DNA of 64,000 nucleotides from Sabulibacter ruber (GTDB taxonomy: Bacteria > Bacteroidota > Bacteroidia > Cytophagales > Hymenobacteraceae): assembly GCF_017355955.1 (NCBI RefSeq), contig NZ_JAFFID010000001.1, positions 558,001-622,000 of the forward strand, written 5' to 3'. Numbering within the stretch: position 1 is the stretch's first letter; every line of letters starts with the position of its first letter. Under the pieces are notes generated by a model. That model was not told the origin of the DNA and did no database searches. It saw only the letters and a list, made by a program, of their open reading frames with translations. A program made the translations under genes and the position numbers. This document shows positions 36,081 to 44,344 of the stretch, piece by piece.

Positions 36081-36118
36081 GTCCATTGAAAGAGAGTATT
36101 AAACCTAAGTTTACTCCT

Positions 36119-36274
36119 ATGGAAACAACCACCTTCTTCCAGATGCTCCTGCAAGTGTTCCTGTTGCTGGGGTCCTTTACCGGAGTAGTGTTTGCCTATG
36201 TGGTGCTTACCTCTGGCAGCAAAAGCGCTTTGATGAAAAACGCGATCCCTCCTATTGCTCCCCTACGCCCTTAG
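36119..36274 (+). CDS. Small 51-residue membrane peptide
   Basis: The peptide starts METTTFFQMLL, has one membrane helix (QVFLLLGSFTGVVFAYVVL) and a short Pro/Ala tail. I do not know a family. It lies between two copies of a 21-bp repeat, has a good promoter and precedes the outer-membrane receptor by 76 bases, so it may be co-regulated with it. The start was placed at ATG 36119, since the frame's earlier TTG overlaps the promoter. Confidence 0.6.
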   Translation: METTTFFQMLLQVFLLLGSFTGVVFAYVVLTSGSKSALMKNAIPPIAPLRP

Positions 36275-36291
36275 GCTTTTTTTTTGCCAAT

Positions 36292-36312
36292 GTACCTTGC
36301 ATTACATAGTAC
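36292..36312 (+). repeat. 21-bp repeat, second copy
   Basis: GTACCTTGCATTACATAGTAC is the second copy of the repeat at 36045. It lies 39 bases upstream of the receptor start codon. Confidence 0.75.
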
Positions 36313-36350
36313 TATCAAGAAATCCAACATTATAAAAAACTTCACTCGTC

Positions 36351-38777
36351 ATGAAAAAGCTCTATAACATCCTCTTATTAATGGCCGCCTTTTCTTTCCT
36401 CACCCAGGCGGTCTTCGGACAGACCCCTTCTTCGTTAACCGGTTTAGTGGTAGACGATAAAGGCGAGCCCCTCCCTTACGGAACAGTGGCCTTGCTCAAA
36501 GCCTCAGACACCTCCCTCCTCACAGGAACGGCCATTGAGCTGGACGGTAAATTCAAGATGAAAACTCCGGCTCCCGGCAAGTACCTGCTGCGCGTAAGCG
36601 CCATGGGCTTCGCCAACCAGGACCTGCCCGTTTTTGAAGTCACTTCGGCCGGGTTTTCCAAGGATTTCGGGAAAATAGCCCTGAAACAGGATTCCAAGGT
36701 GCTCAAAGAAGTAACCGTGCAGGGTCTGAGACCTACCGTTGATATGCAGGCCGATAAAATGGTGGTGAGCGTAGAAGGAACCGCCATGGCCGCCGGGGCC
36801 ACCGCTTACGAGGTGCTCACCAAATCTCCGGGCGTGTGGGTAGACCAGGACGGCAACATTCAGTTGAATGGGAAAGAGGGTGTGAAAGTGATGATTGATG
36901 GAAAATTAACCTACCTGAATGGAAAACAACTACAAACAATGCTGCAGGGCATGCCTGCTGAAAACCTGAAAAACCTGGAGATCATCGCCAATCCATCGGC
37001 TAAGTTCGATGCCGAAGGCACCTCGGGGATCATCAACCTGAACCTGAAAAAGAATACCATGTCTGGCTTGAACGGAAGTGTCTACGCCGGCTACCAGTAC
37101 AACCGCGAGCACGGCGTGAACGGCGGCGGTAACCTCAACCTGAAAAAAGGCAAATGGAGTTCTTTCGCCAACGTGGATGTGAACAGCCGCCCCAGAGGCC
37201 GCGAGTTCACCATGGATCGCCGGTTTCAGCACGAAGGCGCCGTAAACACCATGCACCTGGCCGGCGAGGAAGACGGCAGACAGTTCTCGCCATCCCTGCG
37301 GCTGGGCACCGACTACGACCTTACCTCCCAGCACAGTGTGGGCGGTACTTTGAACCTCTCGCATTCCAACACCAGAACCGGGGTTTTCACCAGCACCACC
37401 GGTAGCCAGTTCCCCAACCAGCTAAGCAAAAGCGCGAACCATGACACCGGCAAATTCACCAATGCTTCGCTTAACCTGCACTATTTAGGCAAGTTAGATT
37501 CTACTGGTTCAACTTTAAGTGCCGATGTGGATGTAGCCAGAATCACCGACAACGGAGTGGGCAGCTTTAACACGATAGAGTACGAATCCGGAGTTCTGAC
37601 CAATGACAGCCTCCTGGAGAACGACAACCCCACCAATTACCAGATCTATTCCGCCAAAGTAGATTACAGCCGCCCCTTAGCTTCCATCAAAGGAAAATTT
37701 GAAGCCGGAGCCAAGGCCAGCCACGTACGCTCAGACAACAAGATAGATTTCTACAACGTGGAAGGCAGCACCAGAACCCTTAATACTCAGCGTACCGATC
37801 ACTTCATCTTTGACGAGAACATCTACGCGGCGTACGTGAACTTCAGCACTACCCTGGGCAGCAAGTGGACCCTGCAAACCGGTCTGAGGGCCGAGTACAC
37901 CGATTCTGAAGGCCGGTCAGTGTACGCCAACACCACCAACCCCCGCAGTTACCTGGATTTCTTCCCCAGCATCTTCCTGCAACAGCGGGTATCGGACAAC
38001 TACTCTGTGAGCTATAACTACAGCCGCCGTATCAATCGCCCCAGATATGAGAACCTGAATCCTTTTGTGTTCATGATCGATGCCAACACCTACGCCCAGG
38101 GCAACCCTAATCTGCGGCCGCAATACACCAACTCGTTCCAGTTCACCCAAACCTTCAGAAAGAACTACAACCTGATCATTGGGTATTCGCACAGCAAAGA
38201 CGCCATGTCTGAAGTGCCCACCCCTAACACGGAGACAAACGAGATTGTGTTCAGACAGCAGAACGTAGAAAACGAGAGCATGAACGCTACCCTGGTGGCG
38301 CCGGTGAACGTGACTTCTAAATGGAACTTCAACAACAACGTAACCGTGGCCTACCAGAACTACAATACCCCGGTTTTGGGTAAAATCATCAAAAACGATC
38401 AAGTGATGTTCATGGCTCAGTCTAACCACAACGTGATTTTGCCTAAGAACTTTAAAATGGAAGTAACCGCCGGGTACCAGGGCAAAGGAATCTTCAACGT
38501 GTACCAAACCCAACCAAGCTTCTGGCTGGACCTGGGCTTCAAACGCTCTTTCCTGAATGACCAGCTGGACGTGACTTTAACCGGTACTGACCTGCTCCGT
38601 ACCCGCAAAATGCGCGGCACCTCCAACGTAGACGGCAACACCAACGCCATTAACATGTACCACTACCAGCGCAGCGTACGGCTAAACCTGCGGTACCGCT
38701 TCAACAAAGGCGAGAAGTTTGAAATGAAGCGCCGTAACTCCAGCCTTGATGAAGTGAACCGGGCCGGCGGAAATTAA
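36351..38777 (+). CDS. Outer-membrane beta-barrel receptor (TonB-dependent-like)
   Basis: The 808-residue protein has a signal peptide (cut after QAVFGQ). A carboxypeptidase-regulatory-like domain covers about 28-110 (LTGLVVDDKGEPLPYGTV), a plug-like domain about 125-235 (TAYEVLTKSPGVWVDQDGNI), and the rest is a beta-barrel with alternating aromatic and polar residues and an OMP_b-brl_3-type end. I see no TonB box. Such proteins import or sense ligands across the outer membrane. The 21-bp repeat just upstream suggests shared control with the small peptide. The substrate is unknown. Confidence 0.85.
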   Translation: MKKLYNILLLMAAFSFLTQAVFGQTPSSLTGLVVDDKGEPLPYGTVALLKASDTSLLTGTAIELDGKFKMKTPAPGKYLLRVSAMGFANQDLPVFEVTSAGFSKDFGKIALKQDSKVLKEVTVQGLRPTVDMQADKMVVSVEGTAMAAGATAYEVLTKSPGVWVDQDGNIQLNGKEGVKVMIDGKLTYLNGKQLQTMLQGMPAENLKNLEIIANPSAKFDAEGTSGIINLNLKKNTMSGLNGSVYAGYQYNREHGVNGGGNLNLKKGKWSSFANVDVNSRPRGREFTMDRRFQHEGAVNTMHLAGEEDGRQFSPSLRLGTDYDLTSQHSVGGTLNLSHSNTRTGVFTSTTGSQFPNQLSKSANHDTGKFTNASLNLHYLGKLDSTGSTLSADVDVARITDNGVGSFNTIEYESGVLTNDSLLENDNPTNYQIYSAKVDYSRPLASIKGKFEAGAKASHVRSDNKIDFYNVEGSTRTLNTQRTDHFIFDENIYAAYVNFSTTLGSKWTLQTGLRAEYTDSEGRSVYANTTNPRSYLDFFPSIFLQQRVSDNYSVSYNYSRRINRPRYENLNPFVFMIDANTYAQGNPNLRPQYTNSFQFTQTFRKNYNLIIGYSHSKDAMSEVPTPNTETNEIVFRQQNVENESMNATLVAPVNVTSKWNFNNNVTVAYQNYNTPVLGKIIKNDQVMFMAQSNHNVILPKNFKMEVTAGYQGKGIFNVYQTQPSFWLDLGFKRSFLNDQLDVTLTGTDLLRTRKMRGTSNVDGNTNAINMYHYQRSVRLNLRYRFNKGEKFEMKRRNSSLDEVNRAGGN

Positions 38778-38838
38778 TCTTCGCCCAGGGCAAACCACCG
38801 CCTTCCGATTTATTTTCTTAAATTAGGGGCTACTAAAT

Positions 38839-38876
38839 GATCAGGGGCGCGAATCTTGGTTCGTAGCTCCTGATCA
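38839..38876. terminator. Hairpin after the receptor gene
   Basis: TGATCAGG pairs with CCTGATCA and the inner GCGAA with TTCGT. There is no T-tract, so termination is less certain. Confidence 0.55.
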
Positions 38877-38906
38877 TCAACCTTTTAAATCAATTAACTT
38901 TTGACT

Positions 38907-39551
38907 GTGAGCGTATCTAAAAAGCTTCTTTTATTGGCTGTCCTGTCAGCATCTTTTGCCGCCTGTAAAAACGACCAGGCTTCTACCCAAAACACGGCAG
39001 CTAAAACCGAAACCACTCCTGCTGCTGCCACCAGCACCGAAACCGAAGACGAAGCCGCTCCTGCAGCCGCCGCCAGTGCCCCCGAGATTGTTTTCGTGAA
39101 CTCAGATACCCTGCTGAACAGATACCAGTATTTCAAAGACGTGAAAGCCAGACTGGAGGCCAAAGGCAAGAGAATGGAAACTGATCTGCGCACCAAAGCC
39201 ACCAGCTTCCAGAGAGAAGTAGAACAATACAGACAAGCCGCCGCCGGCTTGACCCAGGAACAGCGTGCCACCACCGAGCAGCGCCTGGCCCAGAAAGAAC
39301 AGCAGTTAGCCGCCCAGCAACAGACATCCGGTAACCAACTGGCCAAGGATGAAAACGATGAGATGAAAAAGATCTACGAACGAGTAGAAGCGCATCTGAA
39401 GAAAATCAGCAAGGAGAAAGGCTACAAAATGGTGTTGACCTACACCCGTGGTAACAGCGCCATCCTGTACGGAGACAACTCCTTAGACATCACCGAGGAA
39501 GCCGTGAGAGGCCTCAACGAAGAATACAAAGCGAGCAAAACCAAGAAATAA
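38907..39551 (+). CDS. OmpH/Skp-like periplasmic lipoprotein
   Basis: The 214-residue protein has a signal with a lipobox-like end (LSASFAACKN), a low-complexity Ala/Glu/Thr segment (about 22-60) and an OmpH/Skp-type coiled coil: IVFVNSDTLLNRYQYFKDVK, RLEAKGKRMETDLRTKATSF and a long Gln-rich stretch. Skp holds unfolded outer-membrane proteins in the periplasm. The C-terminal part (ISKEKGYKMVLTYTRGNSAI) returns to the base. The GTG start (38907) is chosen over TTG 38901. A terminator follows. Confidence 0.88.
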   Translation: MSVSKKLLLLAVLSASFAACKNDQASTQNTAAKTETTPAAATSTETEDEAAPAAAASAPEIVFVNSDTLLNRYQYFKDVKARLEAKGKRMETDLRTKATSFQREVEQYRQAAAGLTQEQRATTEQRLAQKEQQLAAQQQTSGNQLAKDENDEMKKIYERVEAHLKKISKEKGYKMVLTYTRGNSAILYGDNSLDITEEAVRGLNEEYKASKTKK

Positions 39552-39569
39552 TCCATACTTCCAGAAATG

Positions 39570-39603
39570 AAAAAAGCCTGACGCCACCCCGTCGGGCTTT
39601 TTT
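39570..39603. terminator. Bidirectional terminator between OmpH-like and CLC genes
   Basis: AAAAAAGCCTGACG pairs with CGTCGGGCTTTTTT across a short CCACCC loop (one G-U pair). It separates two convergent genes. Confidence 0.9.
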
Positions 39604-39621
39604 ATGCCCCTTGAAGCCAAG

Positions 39622-40947
39622 CTAAGGATGGCGCTTCTGACTATCTGAAAGCCTTGCCCCCGTTTCACGCGCTAACAACGGATGCTTGCTGGTCTCAATC
39701 ATCTGCGCACCATAAATACCGGTATGCCCCGAAAACAGATAAGCGATGACACAGGCAATACCCGCGTAAACGCCACAACCGGCCCCAAACAGCTCTATGG
39801 CCATTAAAGTACAGGCCAGCGGGGTATTAGCGGCTCCGGCAAAAACGGCCACAAACCCCATGGCCACCAATAACTCCAGGGGCAAAGGCAAAAAAGAGAA
39901 TAGGGCATTGCCTAGGGTAGCTCCCACAAAGAACAAAGGAGTTACCTCTCCTCCTTTAAAACCACTGCCCAGCGTTAAAGCAGTTAAGGCAATCTTGAGG
40001 GCAAAATCATACCGGGGCAATATCTCCAGAAAAGCGGCCTCAATGGTAGGAATACCCAAACCAATGTACTTGGTGGTGCCTAAAGCCCAAATCAGGAGAG
40101 CCAGCACCAAACCTCCCAGTACCGGTCTGAAAGGCGGAAAGGAAATTAACTTTTTGAAGGCGGCTCCACAGGCATGCGATGCCCAGGAAAACAACCGGGC
40201 CGTTATCCCAAAACAGATACCGGCCACTACCGAAGCCGCCAGGGTGATGTAATCAAGGTCAGGAGAACTAACGGTGGGGTAAGCTGTGTGCGTCACTCCC
40301 CATGAAGAGGTTACCCCATCTGCAATGACGGCTGTTAAAATGCAGGGTACTATGGCATTATACCTTATCTGGCCAAGCAGGAAAACTTCCAACCCAAACA
40401 CAGCGCCTGCCAAAGGAGTACCAAACACGGAGGCAAACCCACCACTGATACTGCAGATCAGCATCAGCTTCCGGTCTCTTGGTTTTACCCGCAACCAGGA
40501 AGCTAAATTGTCAGCCAAGGGGCCGGCCATTTGCACGGCTGTACCTTCCCTTCCCGCCGAGCCTCCCACCAGGTGGGTTAGCACCGTAGACAGCATCACC
40601 AAGGGAGCCATAATGAGCGGTAACCTGTTTTCGGACGGTTTTTGGATTTCCAGCAGCAAAAGGTTATTCCCTCCTTCCGCCTCTTTGCCCCAGAAGTGAT
40701 AGGCACAGCCAATCAGGAAACCCGCTACTGGTAGAAAGGCAATTATCCAAAGGTGAGTTTCCCGGTATTCGGTGGCATGCTCCAGTAACACCAGGAACAA
40801 AGCAGAAGCACTACCGGTGATACTACCCACCAGCAGGGCAATTAAAACCCACCACAGCAGATACCTGAAACTGAGATAAAAACCGAAAGGAAAATTCCCC
40901 TTAAACGAAGCTAATTTCTGAAAAACAGACTGGAAACGAGGACTCAT
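39622..40947 (-). CDS. CLC-F-type fluoride/chloride channel-family antiporter
   Basis: The 441-residue protein has the CLC fold with about ten or more helices. GGSAGREGTAVQ matches the GREGP motif with a Thr replacement, GSGFKGGEVTPLF stands for the GxFxP motif, and the region where GSGIP sits in chloride CLCs reads GGNNLLLLE. These changes fit the fluoride-exporting CLC-F branch, and the gene is directly downstream of a fluoride riboswitch. CLC-F proteins expel fluoride in exchange for protons. The assignment to fluoride is strong by context; the residues are suggestive. An AGGAGT ribosome site precedes the ATG, rare here. Confidence 0.87.
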   Translation of the reverse strand: MSPRFQSVFQKLASFKGNFPFGFYLSFRYLLWWVLIALLVGSITGSASALFLVLLEHATEYRETHLWIIAFLPVAGFLIGCAYHFWGKEAEGGNNLLLLEIQKPSENRLPLIMAPLVMLSTVLTHLVGGSAGREGTAVQMAGPLADNLASWLRVKPRDRKLMLICSISGGFASVFGTPLAGAVFGLEVFLLGQIRYNAIVPCILTAVIADGVTSSWGVTHTAYPTVSSPDLDYITLAASVVAGICFGITARLFSWASHACGAAFKKLISFPPFRPVLGGLVLALLIWALGTTKYIGLGIPTIEAAFLEILPRYDFALKIALTALTLGSGFKGGEVTPLFFVGATLGNALFSFLPLPLELLVAMGFVAVFAGAANTPLACTLMAIELFGAGCGVYAGIACVIAYLFSGHTGIYGAQMIETSKHPLLARETGARLSDSQKRHP

Positions 40948-41002
40948 ACTACTCCTTTTGACACAGGTTCACATAGCACAGCAACCAGGGTTCTGTACCG
41001 AA

Positions 41003-41060
41003 GTAGGAGTCATCAGCCTCTTAGGATAGGCGGTTCTGGCATAGGTGGCACCCCATCACC
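41003..41060 (-). ncRNA. Fluoride riboswitch (crcB motif)
   Basis: On the minus strand the segment starts GGTGATGGGGT and ends CTGATGACTCCTAC, the two conserved blocks of the fluoride aptamer. Three helices form: GGGGT with ACTCC (one G-U pair), GGTG with CACC as the pseudoknot, and GCCT with AGGC for the inner stem. It lies between a -7 promoter box (41066-41073) and the CLC-F-type gene 55 bases downstream. Fluoride binding should raise expression. A switch with the ribosome site is proposed under findings. Confidence 0.88.
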
Positions 41061-41065
41061 CAATT

Positions 41066-41073
41066 CAAAAGTA
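41066..41073 (-). promoter_or_regulatory. -7 promoter box upstream of the fluoride riboswitch
   Basis: On the minus strand TACTTTTG (complement of 41066-41073) fits TAnnTTTG. Transcription would start about five to seven bases downstream, so the aptamer begins at the 5' end of the message. A GTTG lies about 20 bases upstream, a fair match for TTTG. Confidence 0.6.
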
Positions 41074-41178
41074 ACCGAAAGGCGCACACCAAACAACACA
41101 AAGACGGCAAGCAACGGTACGGCTGAAATTCCCTGTACCTCATTTTCTTCAAACCCCGCCTAATAGATCAGATAAAAC

Positions 41179-41215
41179 AAAAGAGGCTGCCCTCCCCGGA
41201 GAACAGCCTCTTTTT
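41179..41215. terminator. Intrinsic terminator after the ABC permease gene
   Basis: AAAGAGGCTG pairs with CAGCCTCTTT across CCCTCCCCGGAGAA; A/T tracts flank both sides. Confidence 0.87.
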
Positions 41216-41234
41216 GAGTTATACTATTGGTAGC

Positions 41235-42470
41235 TTACTCGTACCGCAATGACTCAATAGGATCAAGTTTGGAGGCTTTGTAGGCCGGATAATACCCAGA
41301 GAACAAACCCACCGTGATACAGATGATCATGCCCACCAGCATCCAGAGCCAAGGAACAAAGAACTCGCCTTGTCCAATTAGAATGGCAATGCCGTTGCCC
41401 ATGAGAACGCCCAGAATGATACCGGCAATTCCGCCCAGTACGCAGATCACGATGGCTTCAATCAAAAACTGCTGCCGGATCTGCTTGATGGTGGCCCCCA
41501 GGGCTTTCCGGATCCCGATCTCGCGGGTACGCTCCGTTACACTCACCATCATGATGTTCATCAACCCAATGGAAGCGCCCAGCAATGTGATGAAACCCAC
41601 CAAAAAGCCGCCGCTTTTCAGGTAACCCGTGATTTTGTTCAACGTTTGCTCCACAGAATCGCTGCGGGAGATTTCAAAGGAGTCTTCCTGCCCCAGGCGG
41701 TCTTGCCGCACTTTGCGCATAATGCCGGTGGCCTCTTCCATGGCGTACGCCAGGCTGGTTTCGGTCAGGATAGCCGATTTAATATCAAAGGTCAAAGGGC
41801 TTTGCGTAGGAATCTGCGTGGCGGTCTCCAGGGGAATAATGATTCTGCGGTTACTTCCGCCGCCGCCCAAACCGCCGCCTTCGTTTTTGATCTTGCCCAC
41901 CACCTTAAACCGGCGGCCCAGCATGATGATGTGTTTCCCCTCGGGGCTTTGCTTGGGGAAGAGTTTATTGGCTACTTCCTCGCCAATAATGGCCACCGGG
42001 GCCCCGCTTTCGTACTCCAGAGAAGAAAACGGACGCCCCACTTCAATGTCATAGTTTTCATTGACCAGGTAGTTCTCGTCACCGCCAATCACGGCAATAT
42101 TGGGGTTGGTCTTGATGTTGCCGGCTTTCACAGAGGCATTGCCATTCACCCAGGTAGAGAGGCTCACCCGGGCTTTGTCTTTCATGAGCTCTTTATACTG
42201 CTTGGCCTGAAACTCGGTGATGTCTGGATACACCTTGTTCTGCCGCCCGCCCTGCTGTCCGCCGCCGTCCCATTTCTTCTCAATGTCAAAGGAATTGGCC
42301 CCCAGCGTAGAGAATGTATTGGAAACCGAATACTTGATTCCCTCAATCGCCGTTAGAATACCAACCAAAGACATGATCCCGATGGAGATGATGAGGGCAG
42401 TAAGCACCGTGCGGAGCAGGTTGCCCTTGATGGACCTGAACCCCTCCCTTGTATTTTCAATGAAATTCAT
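41235..42470 (-). CDS. MacB/FtsX-type ABC transporter permease
   Basis: The 411-residue protein has a first membrane helix near 20-45 (LLRTVLTALIISIGIMSLVG), a large periplasmic domain of the MacB type (to about 270) and three C-terminal helices with the FtsX motif MVSVTERTREIGIRKALGA and SGYYPAYKASKLDPIESLRYE. Such permeases pair with an ATPase to move lipoproteins, toxins or peptides, acting mechanically rather than as channels. No ATPase or membrane-fusion gene lies beside it, so the partner must be elsewhere. It has its own terminator. Confidence 0.93.
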   Translation of the reverse strand: MNFIENTREGFRSIKGNLLRTVLTALIISIGIMSLVGILTAIEGIKYSVSNTFSTLGANSFDIEKKWDGGGQQGGRQNKVYPDITEFQAKQYKELMKDKARVSLSTWVNGNASVKAGNIKTNPNIAVIGGDENYLVNENYDIEVGRPFSSLEYESGAPVAIIGEEVANKLFPKQSPEGKHIIMLGRRFKVVGKIKNEGGGLGGGGSNRRIIIPLETATQIPTQSPLTFDIKSAILTETSLAYAMEEATGIMRKVRQDRLGQEDSFEISRSDSVEQTLNKITGYLKSGGFLVGFITLLGASIGLMNIMMVSVTERTREIGIRKALGATIKQIRQQFLIEAIVICVLGGIAGIILGVLMGNGIAILIGQGEFFVPWLWMLVGMIICITVGLFSGYYPAYKASKLDPIESLRYE

Positions 42471-42597
42471 GTTTTCTCGTGAACCAGTACCGGAACAGTC
42501 TATCTGTCGTACAACAAGTAGTTTTCTTACTGTTATAAAAGTAGTGGTTTTCCCGTTTATTGCCCGTTTTTCTTAAATTCGTTTCAAACGATTCCAG

Positions 42598-43869
42598 ATG
42601 AAGACTTTACCCCGGATTTTCATACTTCTGGCAGCCCTGCTTTTGCTGGCGCCCGCCAGCTGGGCTTCTTATCTGCTCCTGCCCATGGATCAGAACCAGA
42701 AGAACCACCTGAAAGCCTACGGCGTGGCGTATTGGGCGCTGCAGCGGCAAGTGGAAGTAGATTGGCTCCTGAACTACAAGGGAGGTGCTTTTGCCTTTAA
42801 ACAGGCAAACGAGCTGGAAAATGAACTGGTGGTGCGGGGCATCAGCTACCAGACCATCTCGGATGCCCAGTACAGCCAGATCCTGAACGAGATTGCCGCC
42901 CCGGAATCTAACATGGACGTGATGAAACTGGAGAAAGCTCCCAAGATTGCGGTGTACTCGCCTAAGTCCAAACAACCCTGGGACGATGCCGTGACCCTGG
43001 TGCTTACCTATGCTGAGATTCCCTACGACGTAGTTTACGACCCCGACATCCTGGAAGACAAACTGCCAAAGTACGACTGGCTGCACCTGCACCACGAGGA
43101 TTTTACCGGCCAGTACGGGAAATTCTACGCCGCCTTCCGGAACGCACCCTGGTACCTGGATCAAAAACGCGAGTCAGAAGCCATTGCCAAACGGTTCGGG
43201 TTCAGCAAAGTGCCGCAGCTGAAAAGCGCCGTAACCCAGCGCATCCGTGATTTCTGCGCGGGCGGTGGCTTTATGTTTGCCATGTGCTCGGCCACCGATA
43301 CCTATGACATCGCGCTGGCGGCCGTGGGTCTGGACATCACCGAAACCATGTTTGACGGCGACCCTTCAGATCCTCAAGCGCAATCTAAGCTCAACTTCTC
43401 TAACACCTTTGCTTTCAAAGATTTTACCTTGATCAGAGATCCCTTCCACCCGGAGTTCTCCAACATAGATAACTCCCAACTGGAGCGGGGTCTGCGCGAG
43501 AACAATGATTATTTTCAGCTCTTTACCTACTCGGCTAAGTGGGACCCCATCCCCACCATGCTGACCCAGAACCACGAGAAAACCATTAAAGGCTTTATGG
43601 GCCTGACCACCGGTTTCAAGAAGAGACTGATTAAATCTGAAGTGGTGGTGATGGGCGAAACCAAATCCATTGACGAGGCCCGCTACATTCACGGCACCTT
43701 TGGGAAAGGCACCTGGACGTTCTATGGCGGCCATGACCCCGAGGACTACCAGCACTTTGTGGAAGAAGAACCTACAGATTTGGCCTTATACCCCAACTCT
43801 CCGGGTTACCGTCTTATCTTGAACAACATCTTGTTCCCGGCCGCCAAGAAGAAGAAACAGAAGACCTGA
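42598..43869 (+). CDS. Exported class I amidotransferase-like protein (often labelled asparagine synthetase B)
   Basis: The 423-residue protein has a signal peptide (cut after LLAPASWAS) and then a fold that resembles class I glutamine amidotransferases: YDWLHLHHEDF, then AGGGFMFAMCSATDTYDIAL with a Cys after a turn as in the nucleophile elbow. Databases often name it asparagine synthetase B, but it lacks the N-terminal Cys glutaminase and the ATP pyrophosphatase domain of AsnB, and it is exported. The catalytic role is unverified. A terminator with a nested palindrome follows. Confidence 0.8.
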   Translation: MKTLPRIFILLAALLLLAPASWASYLLLPMDQNQKNHLKAYGVAYWALQRQVEVDWLLNYKGGAFAFKQANELENELVVRGISYQTISDAQYSQILNEIAAPESNMDVMKLEKAPKIAVYSPKSKQPWDDAVTLVLTYAEIPYDVVYDPDILEDKLPKYDWLHLHHEDFTGQYGKFYAAFRNAPWYLDQKRESEAIAKRFGFSKVPQLKSAVTQRIRDFCAGGGFMFAMCSATDTYDIALAAVGLDITETMFDGDPSDPQAQSKLNFSNTFAFKDFTLIRDPFHPEFSNIDNSQLERGLRENNDYFQLFTYSAKWDPIPTMLTQNHEKTIKGFMGLTTGFKKRLIKSEVVVMGETKSIDEARYIHGTFGKGTWTFYGGHDPEDYQHFVEEEPTDLALYPNSPGYRLILNNILFPAAKKKKQKT

Positions 43870-43890
43870 TAGGTACTTTTATAAAAGAGA

Positions 43891-43938
43891 GAAGCCGTTT
43901 GTGACCTTTTTTTCTAAAAACAGGTTACAAACGGCTTC
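43891..43938 (+). terminator. Hairpin after the exported amidotransferase-like gene
   Basis: GAAGCCGTTTGTGACCT pairs with AGGTTACAAACGGCTTC (one mismatch). The loop, with TTTTTTCTAAAAACA, belongs to the recurring palindrome family. The arm sequence matches the hairpin at 1961-2028. Confidence 0.78.
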
Positions 43939-43956
43939 TTAGTTATTTGGTAAAGA

Positions 43957-44265
43957 TCAATGCTTGCTCTCAGGTTCCTTGGAGGCTTCACCCGTTAGGC
44001 TTTTCTCATGCTTGATGTATAGGTCGGGGGTCCTTTCAATGGTTTCAACTCGGGTGAGTTTCCCCTTTTCAAAATATACCAGGCGTTTGGTTCCATTTCC
44101 TATGTCTACGGAATAGATAGTCCTTTCAGGAGTTAACTCATATAAAGCTTCGTTAAGGGTGCCTCTCTTAAAATCCTCCTCGGTTGACCCAAGACTTACC
44201 TGATAGTTTAAAGCAGCACAGCCAGATAGTAGTGCAATACAACAAAAAGTAAAGATTTTTTTCAT
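43957..44265 (-). CDS. Small lipoprotein of unknown function
   Basis: The 102-residue protein has a lipoprotein signal (FTFCCIALLSGCAAL, Cys near 16). The remainder (LGSTEEDFKRGTLNEALYEL, SVDIGNGTKRLVYFEKGKL) is a small beta-rich domain with some resemblance to the SmpA/BamE-like group in its GxTxxDF-style start, but this is weak. It stands between miaE and the amidotransferase-like gene, in the same direction as miaE. Confidence 0.7.
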   Translation of the reverse strand: MKKIFTFCCIALLSGCAALNYQVSLGSTEEDFKRGTLNEALYELTPERTIYSVDIGNGTKRLVYFEKGKLTRVETIERTPDLYIKHEKSLTGEASKEPESKH

Positions 44266-44344
44266 TCGATCGGGAGATTGGTTTATGTTTAAAGGATACT
44301 TTTCTCTTTCATTTCCCTTAACACAAATACCAAGCCACTCCTGC

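Larger units (their letters stand above)
35651..36118. other. Intergenic region with a promoter and a repeat at its right end
   Basis: The region between the divergent symporter and small-peptide genes includes a partial copy of the GAAGCCGTTT arm near 35725 and the promoter at 36050-36080. The stretch 35780-36040 shows no coding frame or strong structure. Confidence 0.5.
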
